A program made the translations under genes and the position numbers. DNA of 64,000 bases, from NCBI RefSeq assembly GCF_900103505.1, contig NZ_FNIA01000001.1, forward strand, positions 124,001 to 188,000, written 5' to 3'. A model generated the notes under the pieces. The model did not search any database. It was not told the origin of the DNA and saw only the letters and a list, made by a program, of their open reading frames with translations. Shown in pieces: positions 10,914-19,817 of this stretch (the first letter of the stretch is position 1; each line of letters begins with the position of its first letter). Source of the stretch: Haloarchaeobius iranensis (lineage in GTDB: Archaea > Halobacteriota > Halobacteria > Halobacteriales > Natrialbaceae).

Positions 10914-12306
10914 CGAGCCCACCGACGCGCCCGACGACGGCGCGACCGACGCCGACGGCGGCACCGCGACCGCGGACTCGGCCGACGTGGCGAGCGAGAC
11001 GGCCACCGGCGAGCACTACCTCGTCGAGTACCTCCGCGGACACGTCGCCCACGCGTTCGTCGTCGCCTTCTTCGGCCTCTACCCGTTCGCCCACACGTTC
11101 CTCACCGGCTCGCTCGTCGGTGCGGAGATGGCGATGTTCCTGCCGCGCGTGCAGACGATGATTACGGTGTTCTACTTCGGCCTGTTCGCGATGAGCTTCG
11201 ACTTCATCAGCGGCTACACGGGCTACCTCTCCTTCGGCCACTCGGCGTTCTACGGTCTCGGCGCGTACTTCGTCATCCTGGTCGCGAACGGGAAGGTGCC
11301 GCTGCTCGGGAGCGGGACCCCGTTCATGGTGCTGTTGCTCCTCGCCGGCATCCTCGCCGTGGTGCTGGCGCTGCTGATGGGGAGCGTGGCGTTCCGGCTC
11401 ACCGGCGTCTACTTCGCGATGATCACCCTCGGGTTCGCCCAGATACTCTACGTGTTCTTCTCGAACTGGGACTACCTCGGCTCGAACCCGCGGGACGGCA
11501 TCGCCGTCCTCGGCAGACAGGACGGCTTCTCCATCGGCGTGCCGTACGTCGACTCGCTGAACATGAGCATCGGCCAGCTCCAGGGCGACACGTTCACCTG
11601 GGGGATGGACTTCGCGGCGATGACCGGCATCGACGCGCTCGCCCCCATCAGCCACACCATCGTCCTCGGGCCCGGCGAGGTGTCGTACTACATGGTCGGG
11701 CTGGTCGTGCTGGTCTGTTACTTCATGCTGCAGCGCATCGTCCACTCGCCGTTCGGGCGGGCGATGATCGCCATCCGCGAGAACGAGGAGCGCGCCCGGG
11801 CTGTCGGCTACGACACCTTCCGCGTGAAGATGGGCGCGTTCGCCATCTCTGGGTTCTTCGGGGCGGTCGCCGGCGGCCTGTTCACGGGCTACCGGACCTC
11901 CGTCGCGCCCGAGAACTCGTTCTACTTCCTCACCGCCGGCGACGCGCTGCTGGCCTCCATCATCGGCGGCTTCGGCACCGTCGCGGGCCCGCTGTTCGGC
12001 CGGCTCTTCCACGAAGGGCTCCACGAGTTCCTCACGAAGGAGGGCGGCGGGCTGCTGCCGTACCTCCGCAGCCAGCTCGGCGAGGGGACGCTGAACACGG
12101 TCATCGTCGACGGCTTCACCGTCGCCGAGGCCATCGAGGTGTTCCTCAACGGTCGCGCCGGCCTCTACATCGGCCTGCTGTTCGTCCTGTTCGTGCTGTA
12201 CGTTCCCAACGGGCTGCTCGGAACGCTCCGGGGCTACCTCGGTGGGACCGTCGCCGGACAGGTCGCCGCGGCCGTGAAGCGCCGCGTCCGGGGGTGGAAA
12301 CTGTGA
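10903..12306 (+). CDS. livM: Branched-chain-type ABC transporter permease LivM
   Basis: A 467-residue permease. An acidic, Ala/Thr-rich N-terminal tail of about 35 residues precedes the first membrane segment. SGYTGYLSFGHSAFYGLGAY and AIRENEERARAVGYD are family hallmarks, and GGFGTVAGPLFG lies near the end. I chose GTG 10903 because it overlaps the livH stop by 11 bp and follows GGAGGT, in line with the coupled starts of the other genes. The frame is open further upstream but runs inside livH. It is longer than typical LivM (about 330-420 residues) because of the N-terminal tail and periplasmic loops. Confidence 0.88.
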   Translation: MAISEPTDAPDDGATDADGGTATADSADVASETATGEHYLVEYLRGHVAHAFVVAFFGLYPFAHTFLTGSLVGAEMAMFLPRVQTMITVFYFGLFAMSFDFISGYTGYLSFGHSAFYGLGAYFVILVANGKVPLLGSGTPFMVLLLLAGILAVVLALLMGSVAFRLTGVYFAMITLGFAQILYVFFSNWDYLGSNPRDGIAVLGRQDGFSIGVPYVDSLNMSIGQLQGDTFTWGMDFAAMTGIDALAPISHTIVLGPGEVSYYMVGLVVLVCYFMLQRIVHSPFGRAMIAIRENEERARAVGYDTFRVKMGAFAISGFFGAVAGGLFTGYRTSVAPENSFYFLTAGDALLASIIGGFGTVAGPLFGRLFHEGLHEFLTKEGGGLLPYLRSQLGEGTLNTVIVDGFTVAEAIEVFLNGRAGLYIGLLFVLFVLYVPNGLLGTLRGYLGGTVAGQVAAAVKRRVRGWKL

Positions 12307-13412
12307 CCGGGTCCGGGCCCGACCGCGGCGGGCCCGACTCCGACGGCGGCGACGCGACCGCCACGACCGACGGCGGCGGGCCCGTCGAGGGCGATACGAC
12401 CGTCGCGCTCACCGGCTACGGGACGTACGTCCCCGACGAGACGGTCTCCGGCGAAGCCATCGCCGCGGAGAGCGGCATCCCCGAGGACGTCGTCGTCGAG
12501 AAGATGGGCCTGCGCGAGAAGCACGTCTGCCCGCCCGACGGCGACCACGCCACGGAGATGTCCGTGGCCGCCGGCCGCGAGGCGCTCGCCGACGCGGGCC
12601 TTGACGCCGCCGACCTCGACCTCGTGCTGTACCACGGCAGCGAGTACAAGGACCACGTCGTCTGGTCCGCCGCGGCCGCCATCGCCGAGGCGCTCGGGGC
12701 CGAGAACGCCTACGCGAACGAGTCCTACGCGCTCTGTGCGGGGGCGCCGCTGGCCGTCCGGGGGACGAAGGCGCAGCTGCTCGCCGACCACGTCGACCGC
12801 GCGCTGCTCGTGGCCGCCAGCCGCGAGGAGGACCTCGTCGACTACGAGAACGAGCGCTCCTCGTTCATGTTCAACTTCGGCTCCGGCGCGAGCGCGATGG
12901 TGCTCGAATCGGCCCCCGACGGCGACCGCGTCCGCGCGACCGTCGGCGAGAGCGCGGCCGTCACGGACGGCTCGTTCGCCGACGACGTGGTGATGCCGGC
13001 CGGCGGCTCGAAGCGCCCGCCGAGCCACGACACGGTCGATTCGGGCCTGCACACGCTCGACGTGCCGAACCAGGAGTCGATGAAGGAGCGGCTCGCCGAG
13101 GTGAGCCTGCCGAACTTCCGCGAGGTCGCCGAGACAGCCATGGAGCGCTCCGGCGTCGAGTCGGTCGACTTCATCGCCGTGACGCACATGAAGCGGTCGT
13201 TCCACGAGGACCTCTGCGACGACCTCGGCTGTGACCCCGAGTCCGACGCCTACTACCTCGACGACTACGGCCACGTCCAGTCCGCCGACCAGATTCTGGC
13301 GCTGGACGAGGGTCTGGCTCGGGGGCGCGTCGAACCGGGCGACGACGTGCTCTTTCTCGCCGCCGGCACTGGCTACACCTGGGCCGCGACCTGCCTGACC
13401 TGGCGGGGGTAG
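12303..13412 (+). CDS. FabH/KAS III-like thiolase-fold enzyme
   Basis: A 369-residue thiolase-superfamily protein of the 3-oxoacyl-ACP synthase III type. The nucleophile Cys lies in NESYALCAGAPLAVRG, and a His in AVTHMKRSFHED fits the catalytic His. The place where FabH has its catalytic Asn (GNTS) reads YGHVQSADQ here, so Asn seems replaced by His, suggesting a different reaction from fatty acid initiation. GTG 12303 gives a 4-bp overlap with livM; GTG 12294 is an in-frame alternative. Being coupled to an importer, it may condense or thiolyse the imported compound after CoA activation; this is inference. Confidence 0.78.
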   Translation: MTGSGPDRGGPDSDGGDATATTDGGGPVEGDTTVALTGYGTYVPDETVSGEAIAAESGIPEDVVVEKMGLREKHVCPPDGDHATEMSVAAGREALADAGLDAADLDLVLYHGSEYKDHVVWSAAAAIAEALGAENAYANESYALCAGAPLAVRGTKAQLLADHVDRALLVAASREEDLVDYENERSSFMFNFGSGASAMVLESAPDGDRVRATVGESAAVTDGSFADDVVMPAGGSKRPPSHDTVDSGLHTLDVPNQESMKERLAEVSLPNFREVAETAMERSGVESVDFIAVTHMKRSFHEDLCDDLGCDPESDAYYLDDYGHVQSADQILALDEGLARGRVEPGDDVLFLAAGTGYTWAATCLTWRG

Positions 13413-13479
13413 CGGCCGGCGGTCACGGTCGACGTGGCAGATGCTGCCCGCTCCGAGAACCGCGAGAAGCGAGTGGGTG

Positions 13480-13671
13480 CTACTCCCGACGACCGGTCCG
13501 CGCTTCGACGCGCATCTCCACGTAGCGACCCGCCCACGTGCGGAGGTGGCGTCGAAGCGGTTCGAACGGTGCCGAGAACGGTCCGTCCGTCGGGGCAGGG
13601 TCGACCGTGTCACCACTGTCGTCTACCGGCGTCCGCTCGCTCGGGTCGGGTTGCCCCTCTGGAAAACTCAT
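13480..13671 (-). CDS. Small acidic hypothetical protein
   Basis: A 63-residue open frame with a haloarchaeal-looking acidic N-terminal half (MSFPEGQPDPSERTPVDD) and a basic C-terminal half. I do not recognise a family. The reason to accept it is its promoter: TATTTATT on the minus strand about 30 bp before the ATG, in an A+T-rich patch that has no other obvious use. It is convergent with the FabH-like gene. The basic end and short length leave real doubt. Confidence 0.45.
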   Translation of the reverse strand: MSFPEGQPDPSERTPVDDSGDTVDPAPTDGPFSAPFEPLRRHLRTWAGRYVEMRVEARTGRRE

Positions 13672-13697
13672 ACGTTACTGTATACCACGACCCGTAC

Positions 13698-13705
13698 AAT
13701 AAATA
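13698..13705 (-). promoter_or_regulatory. TATA-like box TATTTATT
   Basis: Reads TATTTATT on the minus strand, about 30 bp before the ATG of the 63-residue protein. The patch from 13673 to 13720 is much richer in A+T than its surroundings. Confidence 0.5.
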
Positions 13706-13856
13706 TTAGGAATTCTAGTACGTGACGGCGGCGGTGCCGCACCTCTCGTTACAGTCGCTCTCCGCCGAGTCCTTCGAAATTCGCATTCCATCCACCGGAG
13801 CCGGTCGAGAGAAAAATGCACTTATACCCCACCTCCCAACGGTGCCGGTACCCCCA

Positions 13857-14942
13857 ATGACCGAATCGCCGTCGTCGTCCGGAAGCATCCAGAAGACCTT
13901 CCTCAAGTACCAGCACGTCTTCGTGTTCCTCGCCCCGTTGCTGTTCGTCGTCGGTGTGTACTTCTTCGCACCGACCGAGGGCTCCGGGCTGGGCTACTGG
14001 CTCAACTACTGGTGGATGTTCCTCGTGTTCGTCACGGGAGCGACCATCGTCAACACGGTCGGTATCAGCGGCTCCGCGCTGTTCGTCCCCTTCCTCATCT
14101 TCATCTACCCGCTCATCACGGGAGACGTGCTCAAATCCCAGACGCTCGTGAAGATCGGCCTCATCAGCGAGTCGTTCGGCCTGTCCAGCTCCGCGCTCGC
14201 GTTCATCCAGTACGGGCTGGTCGACCGCCGGCTGGCGACCTCGCTCGTGCTCGGGGCCGTCCCGTTCGTCGTCGCCGGCGCCTTGCTCTCCTTCGTCATC
14301 CCGGCCTGGCTGTTCCACACCCTCCTCGGTGTCGCGCTGCTCGCCGCCTCCTACCTCCTGTTCCGGGCCAACCTCGGCCACGAGGAGCCCAGCGGGAGCC
14401 CCGACGAGACCGGGCAGGTGTCCGCCGACGGTGGCGAGCTCCCGAACGACGCCGACAAGCTCGGCCCGGCCGGCGTCGCCATCGACGACGAGGGCACCGT
14501 CACCCGCGTCGACCGCGACGGCAACGACTACGAGTACTCCCGGGGCGGCTACGTCGAGCGGTTCCTCAACTACAGCATCGGCGGCGTTTTCCAGGGCCTC
14601 GCCGGCTTCGGTATCGGCGAACTCGGCATCATCTCGATGCTCCGGACGAAGGTGCCCGTGCGCGTCGCCATCGGCACGAACCACATCGTCGTCGCGACGA
14701 CCGCCGTCCTCGCCTCCCTCGTCCACGTCTTCGGCGGCGGCCTCGTCGGCGGCCACACGATGGACCTCGCGTCGACCCCGTGGGACATCGTCGTCTGGAC
14801 CGTCCCCGCGACGACGCTGGGCGGCCAGATCGCGCCCTACGTCTCGGCCGCGCTCGACACCAGCATCATCAAGAAAGGCGTCGGCGTGCTGTTCGCCATC
14901 ATCGCCCTCGCACTGTTCATCATGGCGACCGGCGGGCTCTGA
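13857..14942 (+). CDS. TauE/SafE-family membrane permease
   Basis: A 361-residue polytopic membrane protein with about eight hydrophobic segments. The paired repeats VNTVGISGSALFVPFLIF in the N-terminal half and LAGFGIGELGIISMLRTK in the C-terminal half are characteristic of the TauE/SafE (sulfite exporter) family, which moves sulfite, sulfonates or other organic anions. A hydrophilic, acidic cytoplasmic loop of about 65 residues lies between the halves. The ATG at 13857 was chosen because CTTATAC lies about 33 bp before it. Upstream in-frame residues would place the TATA box inside the gene. The substrate is unknown. Confidence 0.85.
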   Translation: MTESPSSSGSIQKTFLKYQHVFVFLAPLLFVVGVYFFAPTEGSGLGYWLNYWWMFLVFVTGATIVNTVGISGSALFVPFLIFIYPLITGDVLKSQTLVKIGLISESFGLSSSALAFIQYGLVDRRLATSLVLGAVPFVVAGALLSFVIPAWLFHTLLGVALLAASYLLFRANLGHEEPSGSPDETGQVSADGGELPNDADKLGPAGVAIDDEGTVTRVDRDGNDYEYSRGGYVERFLNYSIGGVFQGLAGFGIGELGIISMLRTKVPVRVAIGTNHIVVATTAVLASLVHVFGGGLVGGHTMDLASTPWDIVVWTVPATTLGGQIAPYVSAALDTSIIKKGVGVLFAIIALALFIMATGGL

Positions 14943-14993
14943 ACCGGCGCTCGCAATCCCGGCTTTCAAGACGCTCCCGGCGCGCCATCCGGT

Positions 14994-15431
14994 ATGTACG
15001 ACGACATCCTCCTGCCGACGGACGGGAGCGACGGCATCGACGCCGCAGCGGAGCACGCGACCACGCTCGCCGAGCGGTTCGACGCGACCGTCCGCGTCCT
15101 CTCGGTCGTGGACACGCGCAACCGGTTCGAGAGCCCGACGAGCGGCCTCTCGCCGGAGGCGTGGACGCAGGCCGAGCGCGAGCGGGCCGACGCGGCGGTC
15201 GAGACCACGGTCGCCGCGTTGCCCGACGAACTGGCCGTGGAGACGCACCGACGCGAGGGCGTCCCCCGGAAGGAGATACTCGGCTTCGTCGAGGACGAAG
15301 CGGTCGACATGATCGTGATGGGCACCCACGGCCGGACCGGGCTCGACCACTACTTCATCGGGAGCGTCGCCGAGCAGGTGGTCCGGAAGTCGCCGGTGCC
15401 GGTCGTCACGGTCCGACTCTCCGCGGACTGA
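14994..15431 (+). CDS. UspA-family universal stress protein
   Basis: A 145-residue single Usp domain beginning MYDDILLPTDGSDGID, with the ATP-binding pattern GTHGRTGLDHYFIGSVAEQV near the C-terminus. It therefore belongs to the nucleotide-binding class of universal stress proteins. It lies 51 bp downstream of the TauE-type permease on the same strand and may be cotranscribed with it, an arrangement seen for other haloarchaeal permeases. Its cellular role is not predictable from sequence. Confidence 0.9.
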   Translation: MYDDILLPTDGSDGIDAAAEHATTLAERFDATVRVLSVVDTRNRFESPTSGLSPEAWTQAERERADAAVETTVAALPDELAVETHRREGVPRKEILGFVEDEAVDMIVMGTHGRTGLDHYFIGSVAEQVVRKSPVPVVTVRLSAD

Positions 15432-15509
15432 GCGGCGGGCGGGCGCTGGCGCGGGACGACCCACAAGCGAAGCTTTTTGCGCGCGCCACCGCCACCTACC
15501 GGTATCAGA

Positions 15510-17126
15510 ATGACGCGCGATACGGATGCTCCGGCCGACGACGACGTGTTGCCCGACGGGGGCGACGCCGTCGCGGAGGGGGCCGACGACGTGGCGCTGG
15601 ACCCGTGGGGCTCCTCGACCGTCGCGGACTACCGGAAGCTGTTCGAGGAGTTCGGCATCGAGGAGTTCGACCAGCTGCTGCCCGAGGTGCCGAAGCCGCA
15701 CTACCTGATGCGACGCGGGGTCATCTTCGGCCATCGCGACTACCGGCCCGTGGCGGCGGCGATGCGGAACGACGAGCCGTTCGCCGTCCTGTCGGGGTTC
15801 ATGCCGACGGGCGACCCCCACATCGGCCACAAGCTGGTGTTCGACGAAATCATCTGGCACCAGGAGCGCGGCGGCGACGCCTACGGCCTCATCGCCGACC
15901 TGGAGGCCCACTCGGCTCGGGGACTAACCTGGGACGAGATCGACGAGCACTCGCGGGACTACCTCCTGAGCCTGCTCGCGCTCGGGTTCGACCCGGACGA
16001 GGGCGAGCTCTACCGCCAGTCCGACAACCGCGAGCTGCAGGACCTCGCGTTCGAGCTCGGCATCGAGGCGAACTACTCCGAGCTGCAGGCCATCTACGGC
16101 TTCGACGGCGAGACGGACGTGAGCCACATGCAGAGCGTCGTCACCCAGATGGCGGACATCCTCTACCCGCAGCTCGACGAGCCGAAGCCGACGGTCATCC
16201 CGGTCGGGCCGGACCAGGACCCGCACATGCGGCTGGCCCGGGACCTGGCGACCCGGATGCGCTTCTTCAAGGTGACCGAGGCGTACGCGAGCTTCGAGGC
16301 CGACGACGCAGAGCGCGCACTCCTCCGCGAGGCGTGGGACGCGCTGGACGACCTCGCGGACGGCGGCGAGACGACGGTCCGCTGTGTCCACGCCGCACAG
16401 TACCTCGCCCACGGTGCCGACACGGTCGACTTCGAGGCCGACCGGCCGACCGTCGAGGTGCCCGAACTCGATGAGTCGGCGCGCGCGAGCGTCGTGACGA
16501 AGCTCCAGTCCGCGGGCATGGAGCCGTTCCGGCCCCGCACCCGCTTCTTCGACCGACAGGCGACCGACGAGGCGTTCGAGGGACTCATCGACGCCGTCGA
16601 GGGCGAGAAGCGCGTCTACGAGGGGCACGTCGACTCGTTCGACCTCGAGGTGGCGGCCGCCGAGGAGCTCGCCAGGCAGGTCGAGGTCGACCACGGCGGC
16701 TACGGCTTCATCCCGCCGTCGTCCATCTACCACCGCTTCATGACCGGGCTGACGGGCGGGAAGATGTCCTCCTCGGTGCCGGCGAGCCACATCAGCCTGC
16801 TCGACGACCCCGAGGACGGCTACGACAAGGTGAAGGCCGCGACCACGGGCGGCCGCGAGACCGCCGAGGAGCAGCGCGAACTCGGCGGCGAGGCCGACGA
16901 CTGCCCCGTCTACGAGCTGTACGCCTACCTGCTGGCGAACGACGACGACGACCTCGCGACCGAGGTGTACGAGGAGTGCGTCGGCGGCGAGCGGCTCTGT
17001 GGCGGCTGCAAGGAGCAGGCGGCCGAGCTGATGCGGGAGTTCCTCGCGGACCACCAGGAGAAACGCGAGGAGGCGAAGACGCTGCTCGCCGAGCTGGACA
17101 TCGACCTCGACACCGACCGCGCCTGA
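15510..17126 (+). CDS. trpS: Tryptophanyl-tRNA synthetase
   Basis: A 538-residue class I aminoacyl-tRNA synthetase that charges tRNA-Trp. The HIGH-type motif is PTGDPHIGHK (HIGH at 104-107) and the KMSKS-type motif is GGKMSSSVPAS near residue 418. VIPVGPDQDPHMRLARDLA is typical of archaeal TrpRS. It is far longer than bacterial TrpRS (about 330) because of an acidic N-terminal extension and internal insertions; a Cys cluster CVGGERLCGGCKEQ lies near the C-terminus. The ATG at 15510 was chosen for the GCTTTTTG box about 33 bp upstream. Haloarchaea often carry two TrpRS genes, so a second copy may exist elsewhere. Confidence 0.93.
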   Translation: MTRDTDAPADDDVLPDGGDAVAEGADDVALDPWGSSTVADYRKLFEEFGIEEFDQLLPEVPKPHYLMRRGVIFGHRDYRPVAAAMRNDEPFAVLSGFMPTGDPHIGHKLVFDEIIWHQERGGDAYGLIADLEAHSARGLTWDEIDEHSRDYLLSLLALGFDPDEGELYRQSDNRELQDLAFELGIEANYSELQAIYGFDGETDVSHMQSVVTQMADILYPQLDEPKPTVIPVGPDQDPHMRLARDLATRMRFFKVTEAYASFEADDAERALLREAWDALDDLADGGETTVRCVHAAQYLAHGADTVDFEADRPTVEVPELDESARASVVTKLQSAGMEPFRPRTRFFDRQATDEAFEGLIDAVEGEKRVYEGHVDSFDLEVAAAEELARQVEVDHGGYGFIPPSSIYHRFMTGLTGGKMSSSVPASHISLLDDPEDGYDKVKAATTGGRETAEEQRELGGEADDCPVYELYAYLLANDDDDLATEVYEECVGGERLCGGCKEQAAELMREFLADHQEKREEAKTLLAELDIDLDTDRA

Positions 17127-17160
17127 CTGCGTCGAGCCGTTTTCTTCAATAGCTAGCAAG

Positions 17161-17170
17161 AAATATTTAA
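17161..17170 (+). promoter_or_regulatory. TATA-like box AAATATTTAA
   Basis: AAATATTTAA lies about 29 bp before the ATG at 17196. It is preceded by a T-rich stretch (GTTTTCTTC, 17140-17148) that could end the trpS transcript. Confidence 0.6.
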
Positions 17171-17195
17171 CCGCGTGGTCGGCCAACTCGGGACG

Positions 17196-19037
17196 ATGAC
17201 CTCCCGGCCCGGACGCGACGGCGAGCACGATGCGATGGTCTGTGCCGACGTGCTCGGCTCGTTCGGCGTCTCCGTCACGGACGTGCGCGCCCAGACGGGC
17301 ACGCCTGGTGCGTCGCTCGAGACCGCACTCGCGAGCGCGCTCGAGGCGGCCGGTCACCCGGCGGAGTTCCTGCGGGACGTGGTCGTGGCGTCGGACCGCG
17401 GTCTCGACGCGCCGGCCCGCTACTGGAGCCACGCCCCGGCGGCCCACCTCGCCGACGTCTTCGACGCGATCGACTGGGAGTTCTCGATGCGGGACGCCCA
17501 CGGACGGCCGGTCTCCGCCGACGGCGAGTCGCCCGGGCCGTACACCCTCTCCGTGACCGACGCGAACGACATCACCCGCGAGGCACCGTTCGAGTACCCG
17601 GACACCCCCCTCGGCGACTACAACCTGCCAGCGCTCGTCGACGCGGTGAACGTCCGGCTGCTGTACGGGCTCGGCTGTGAGTTCGTCCAGCTCTCCGACG
17701 GCACCGACCGCTGGCGGTTCGCCCTCGTCGAGACCGAGGAACGCGCACGCCTCGACGAGTCCTACGGCCCGCGCGTCGAGGTGTTCGACAGGCCGCTCCT
17801 CGCGAAGTACCAGCCCGGGGCGTACGTCCCCGACGACGGCGAGGACGTCCCGCTCCCGGAGTGGGTCACCAGCACCGAGGGCTCCTCCCTCGCGGAGCGT
17901 GCCCCCGACCGGGCGACCGGCGTCGCGGATCTCGACGACCCGGTCGAGGCGGACCCCGACGCAGTCCTCGAAGGCGAGGACGGGGTCGTGGCGGGCGAAC
18001 CGGAGGGGGACGATGGCACGGCCGACATCATCGACTTCGTCGGCGACGACTCCCCGCGCACCGAATCGGTCGACACCGTCGATGTCGTCGAGGACGGTGA
18101 CCCCGTCTGGGAGGGCGGTGACGGTGAGGAGACCGACGACGATGGCGGCGTGAGTACCTGGCGGGACGACGAGGTAGAAGGCGGCGAGGCGGAAGGCGGG
18201 GCGGCGGACCGCGAGGATGCTGACGACGACCAGGCCGGACCCGTCGACGCGACGCCGTTCTGGGACGAGGACGACTGGGTACTCGACCCCGGCGGCGACG
18301 ACGAGCGCACGGCCGATGCTGCGGACGGCGACGGCGACGACCACGACGGCGTCGACGACGTGGGCTGGAGCGACGGCTTCGTGCTGGACAGCGGCGTGGA
18401 CGAGCCCAGCGGGGAGCCCGGCGACGCGTCCGTTTCGGCGGGCGAGCGGGCGGTAACCGCGACGGTCGACACCGCGACCGTGGACGGCCAGCGCTCCGAC
18501 GAGGCCGTCGACACGGCGACCGGAAGTTCGAGTCCAGGCGAGTCGGACGACACCGGCACCGACGGCTTCGAGCTCCGCGGGGGCGGTCCCGCCGTCTCGC
18601 GGGCCGACGACGACGCGCTCGACGACGTGTTCGACGAGCTGGAGGCAGACGCTGCGACCGAGTCCGTCGGCGACCCGGCCGACGAGGGACGCGACGACGA
18701 CGACGCCTTCGACGTGGGCGGCCTCGCCGGGGGCGGCGCGAACCGGAAAGCGGCCCGTATCGAGGACGACGACTTCGGCGTCGACGTCGAGTCCACCGAG
18801 GACGACCGACTCGCGGCCTACGGCGCGGCGATCCACGTCGGCGGTGGCATCTCGGTGAGAGGGTTGCTCGACGACGACGAGTTCGTACCGGAGTTCCCGG
18901 CCGCCGAGCGCAACGAGGTCCGGATCGAGTTCGAGGAGTCGTTCGACCCGGCGACGCCCTCGCCGGCGGAGCGTCGCGAGACCGACGACGGCTTCGTCTG
19001 GGTCAACGAGGGGGCGCTGGCCGAGAACCGGCAGTGA
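17196..19037 (+). CDS. Large acidic, partly disordered haloarchaeal protein with C-terminal DFG-type motif
   Basis: A 613-residue protein that I cannot assign to a named family. Residues 1 to about 220 look folded: a helical start (VLGSFGVSVTDVRAQTG), then alternating strands and helices. The middle (about 225-520) is a low-complexity Asp/Glu/Gly/Ser/Thr region. The C-terminal part contains RIEDDDFGVDVES, then a compact segment AAYGAAIHVGGGISVRGLL and FVWVNEGALAENRQ. A closely similar motif, RVENDTFGLDDVR, occurs in the acidic protein at 19818-20570, so the two may be functionally linked. No membrane segment is visible. The ATG at 17196 fits the leaderless promoter. Confidence 0.75.
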   Translation: MTSRPGRDGEHDAMVCADVLGSFGVSVTDVRAQTGTPGASLETALASALEAAGHPAEFLRDVVVASDRGLDAPARYWSHAPAAHLADVFDAIDWEFSMRDAHGRPVSADGESPGPYTLSVTDANDITREAPFEYPDTPLGDYNLPALVDAVNVRLLYGLGCEFVQLSDGTDRWRFALVETEERARLDESYGPRVEVFDRPLLAKYQPGAYVPDDGEDVPLPEWVTSTEGSSLAERAPDRATGVADLDDPVEADPDAVLEGEDGVVAGEPEGDDGTADIIDFVGDDSPRTESVDTVDVVEDGDPVWEGGDGEETDDDGGVSTWRDDEVEGGEAEGGAADREDADDDQAGPVDATPFWDEDDWVLDPGGDDERTADAADGDGDDHDGVDDVGWSDGFVLDSGVDEPSGEPGDASVSAGERAVTATVDTATVDGQRSDEAVDTATGSSSPGESDDTGTDGFELRGGGPAVSRADDDALDDVFDELEADAATESVGDPADEGRDDDDAFDVGGLAGGGANRKAARIEDDDFGVDVESTEDDRLAAYGAAIHVGGGISVRGLLDDDEFVPEFPAAERNEVRIEFEESFDPATPSPAERRETDDGFVWVNEGALAENRQ

Positions 19038-19040
19038 GGG

Positions 19041-19688
19041 CTACACCGGCTTGCGGACGTACACCGCGGGACTCGACCGGCGGGCGTAGTCGGCGTCACC
19101 CGCACCGACGGCCGACCAGTAACTCCGTGGCGTGTGCCCCAGGAGTTCACCGATGCGGTCGTACGACAGCAGGTTCTCGCCGCGCCCGACGAGTTCGAAC
19201 GCCTCGCGTCGCTGGTCGTCCGTGTCCTCGGTGACCCACGCCTTCGTGTAGCGGTTCGGGTAGTTGCAGACGAGTGTCCCGCCCGGCGCGACCATGTCGT
19301 AGAGCTCGACCAGGGCACGTTCGGCGTCTGCGACGAAGTACAGCGTCGCCATGCAGTAGACGAGGTCGAACCGGCGCTCGACGCCGAGGTCGGGGAGGCC
19401 CGCGACGGCGAACTCGAGGTTGTCGAGGCCCGCTTCGGCTGCGCGCTCGCGGTTCGCCTCGACGACCGAGGGAGCCACGTCGTAGCAGTGGAACGCCGTC
19501 TCCGGATACTCCGGGGCCAGCTCGAACGGCACGAGCGCGGGGCCGCAGCCGACGTCGGCGACCGACTCGGGGACGCCGACGCGTTCGAAGAACGTCGCCA
19601 GATGGTCGGGCATCGCCTCCCCGCCGAGGTACGCACCGCGGTCCCAGTCCGTGGTCGCGTAGAAGTCCCGCTCCCAGTCGAACGACAT
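19041..19688 (-). CDS. Class I SAM-dependent methyltransferase
   Basis: A 215-residue Rossmann-type methyltransferase. Motif I is VADVGCGPALVPFELA, with the acidic residue of motif II in FHCYDVAPSVVEAN, RFDLVYCMATLYFV for motif IV and APGGTLVCNYPN for motif V/VI. It begins MSFDWERDFYATTDWDRGAY, which is reminiscent of small-molecule or ubiE-like methyltransferases, but the substrate is not evident. It converges on the acidic protein gene with only 3 bp between stops, so the two transcripts must overlap at their 3' ends. Confidence 0.85.
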   Translation of the reverse strand: MSFDWERDFYATTDWDRGAYLGGEAMPDHLATFFERVGVPESVADVGCGPALVPFELAPEYPETAFHCYDVAPSVVEANRERAAEAGLDNLEFAVAGLPDLGVERRFDLVYCMATLYFVADAERALVELYDMVAPGGTLVCNYPNRYTKAWVTEDTDDQRREAFELVGRGENLLSYDRIGELLGHTPRSYWSAVGAGDADYARRSSPAVYVRKPV

Positions 19689-19817
19689 ACCCGCGAGTGG
19701 CCACCGTCGGCGGAAGTGCGTTCCGGTCGTTGCCGTGGCACGAGTTGACTAACCAACAGATTTCTGTTCGGGTCCTGTTGGGAAAGAATTAACTTGAACT
19801 GTTCCAGTATGAGACGT

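Noticed and set aside
13715..13906. 63-codon minus-strand frame over the TauE promoter
   Set aside because: It overlaps two likely TATA boxes and the TauE start and has no gene-like composition.
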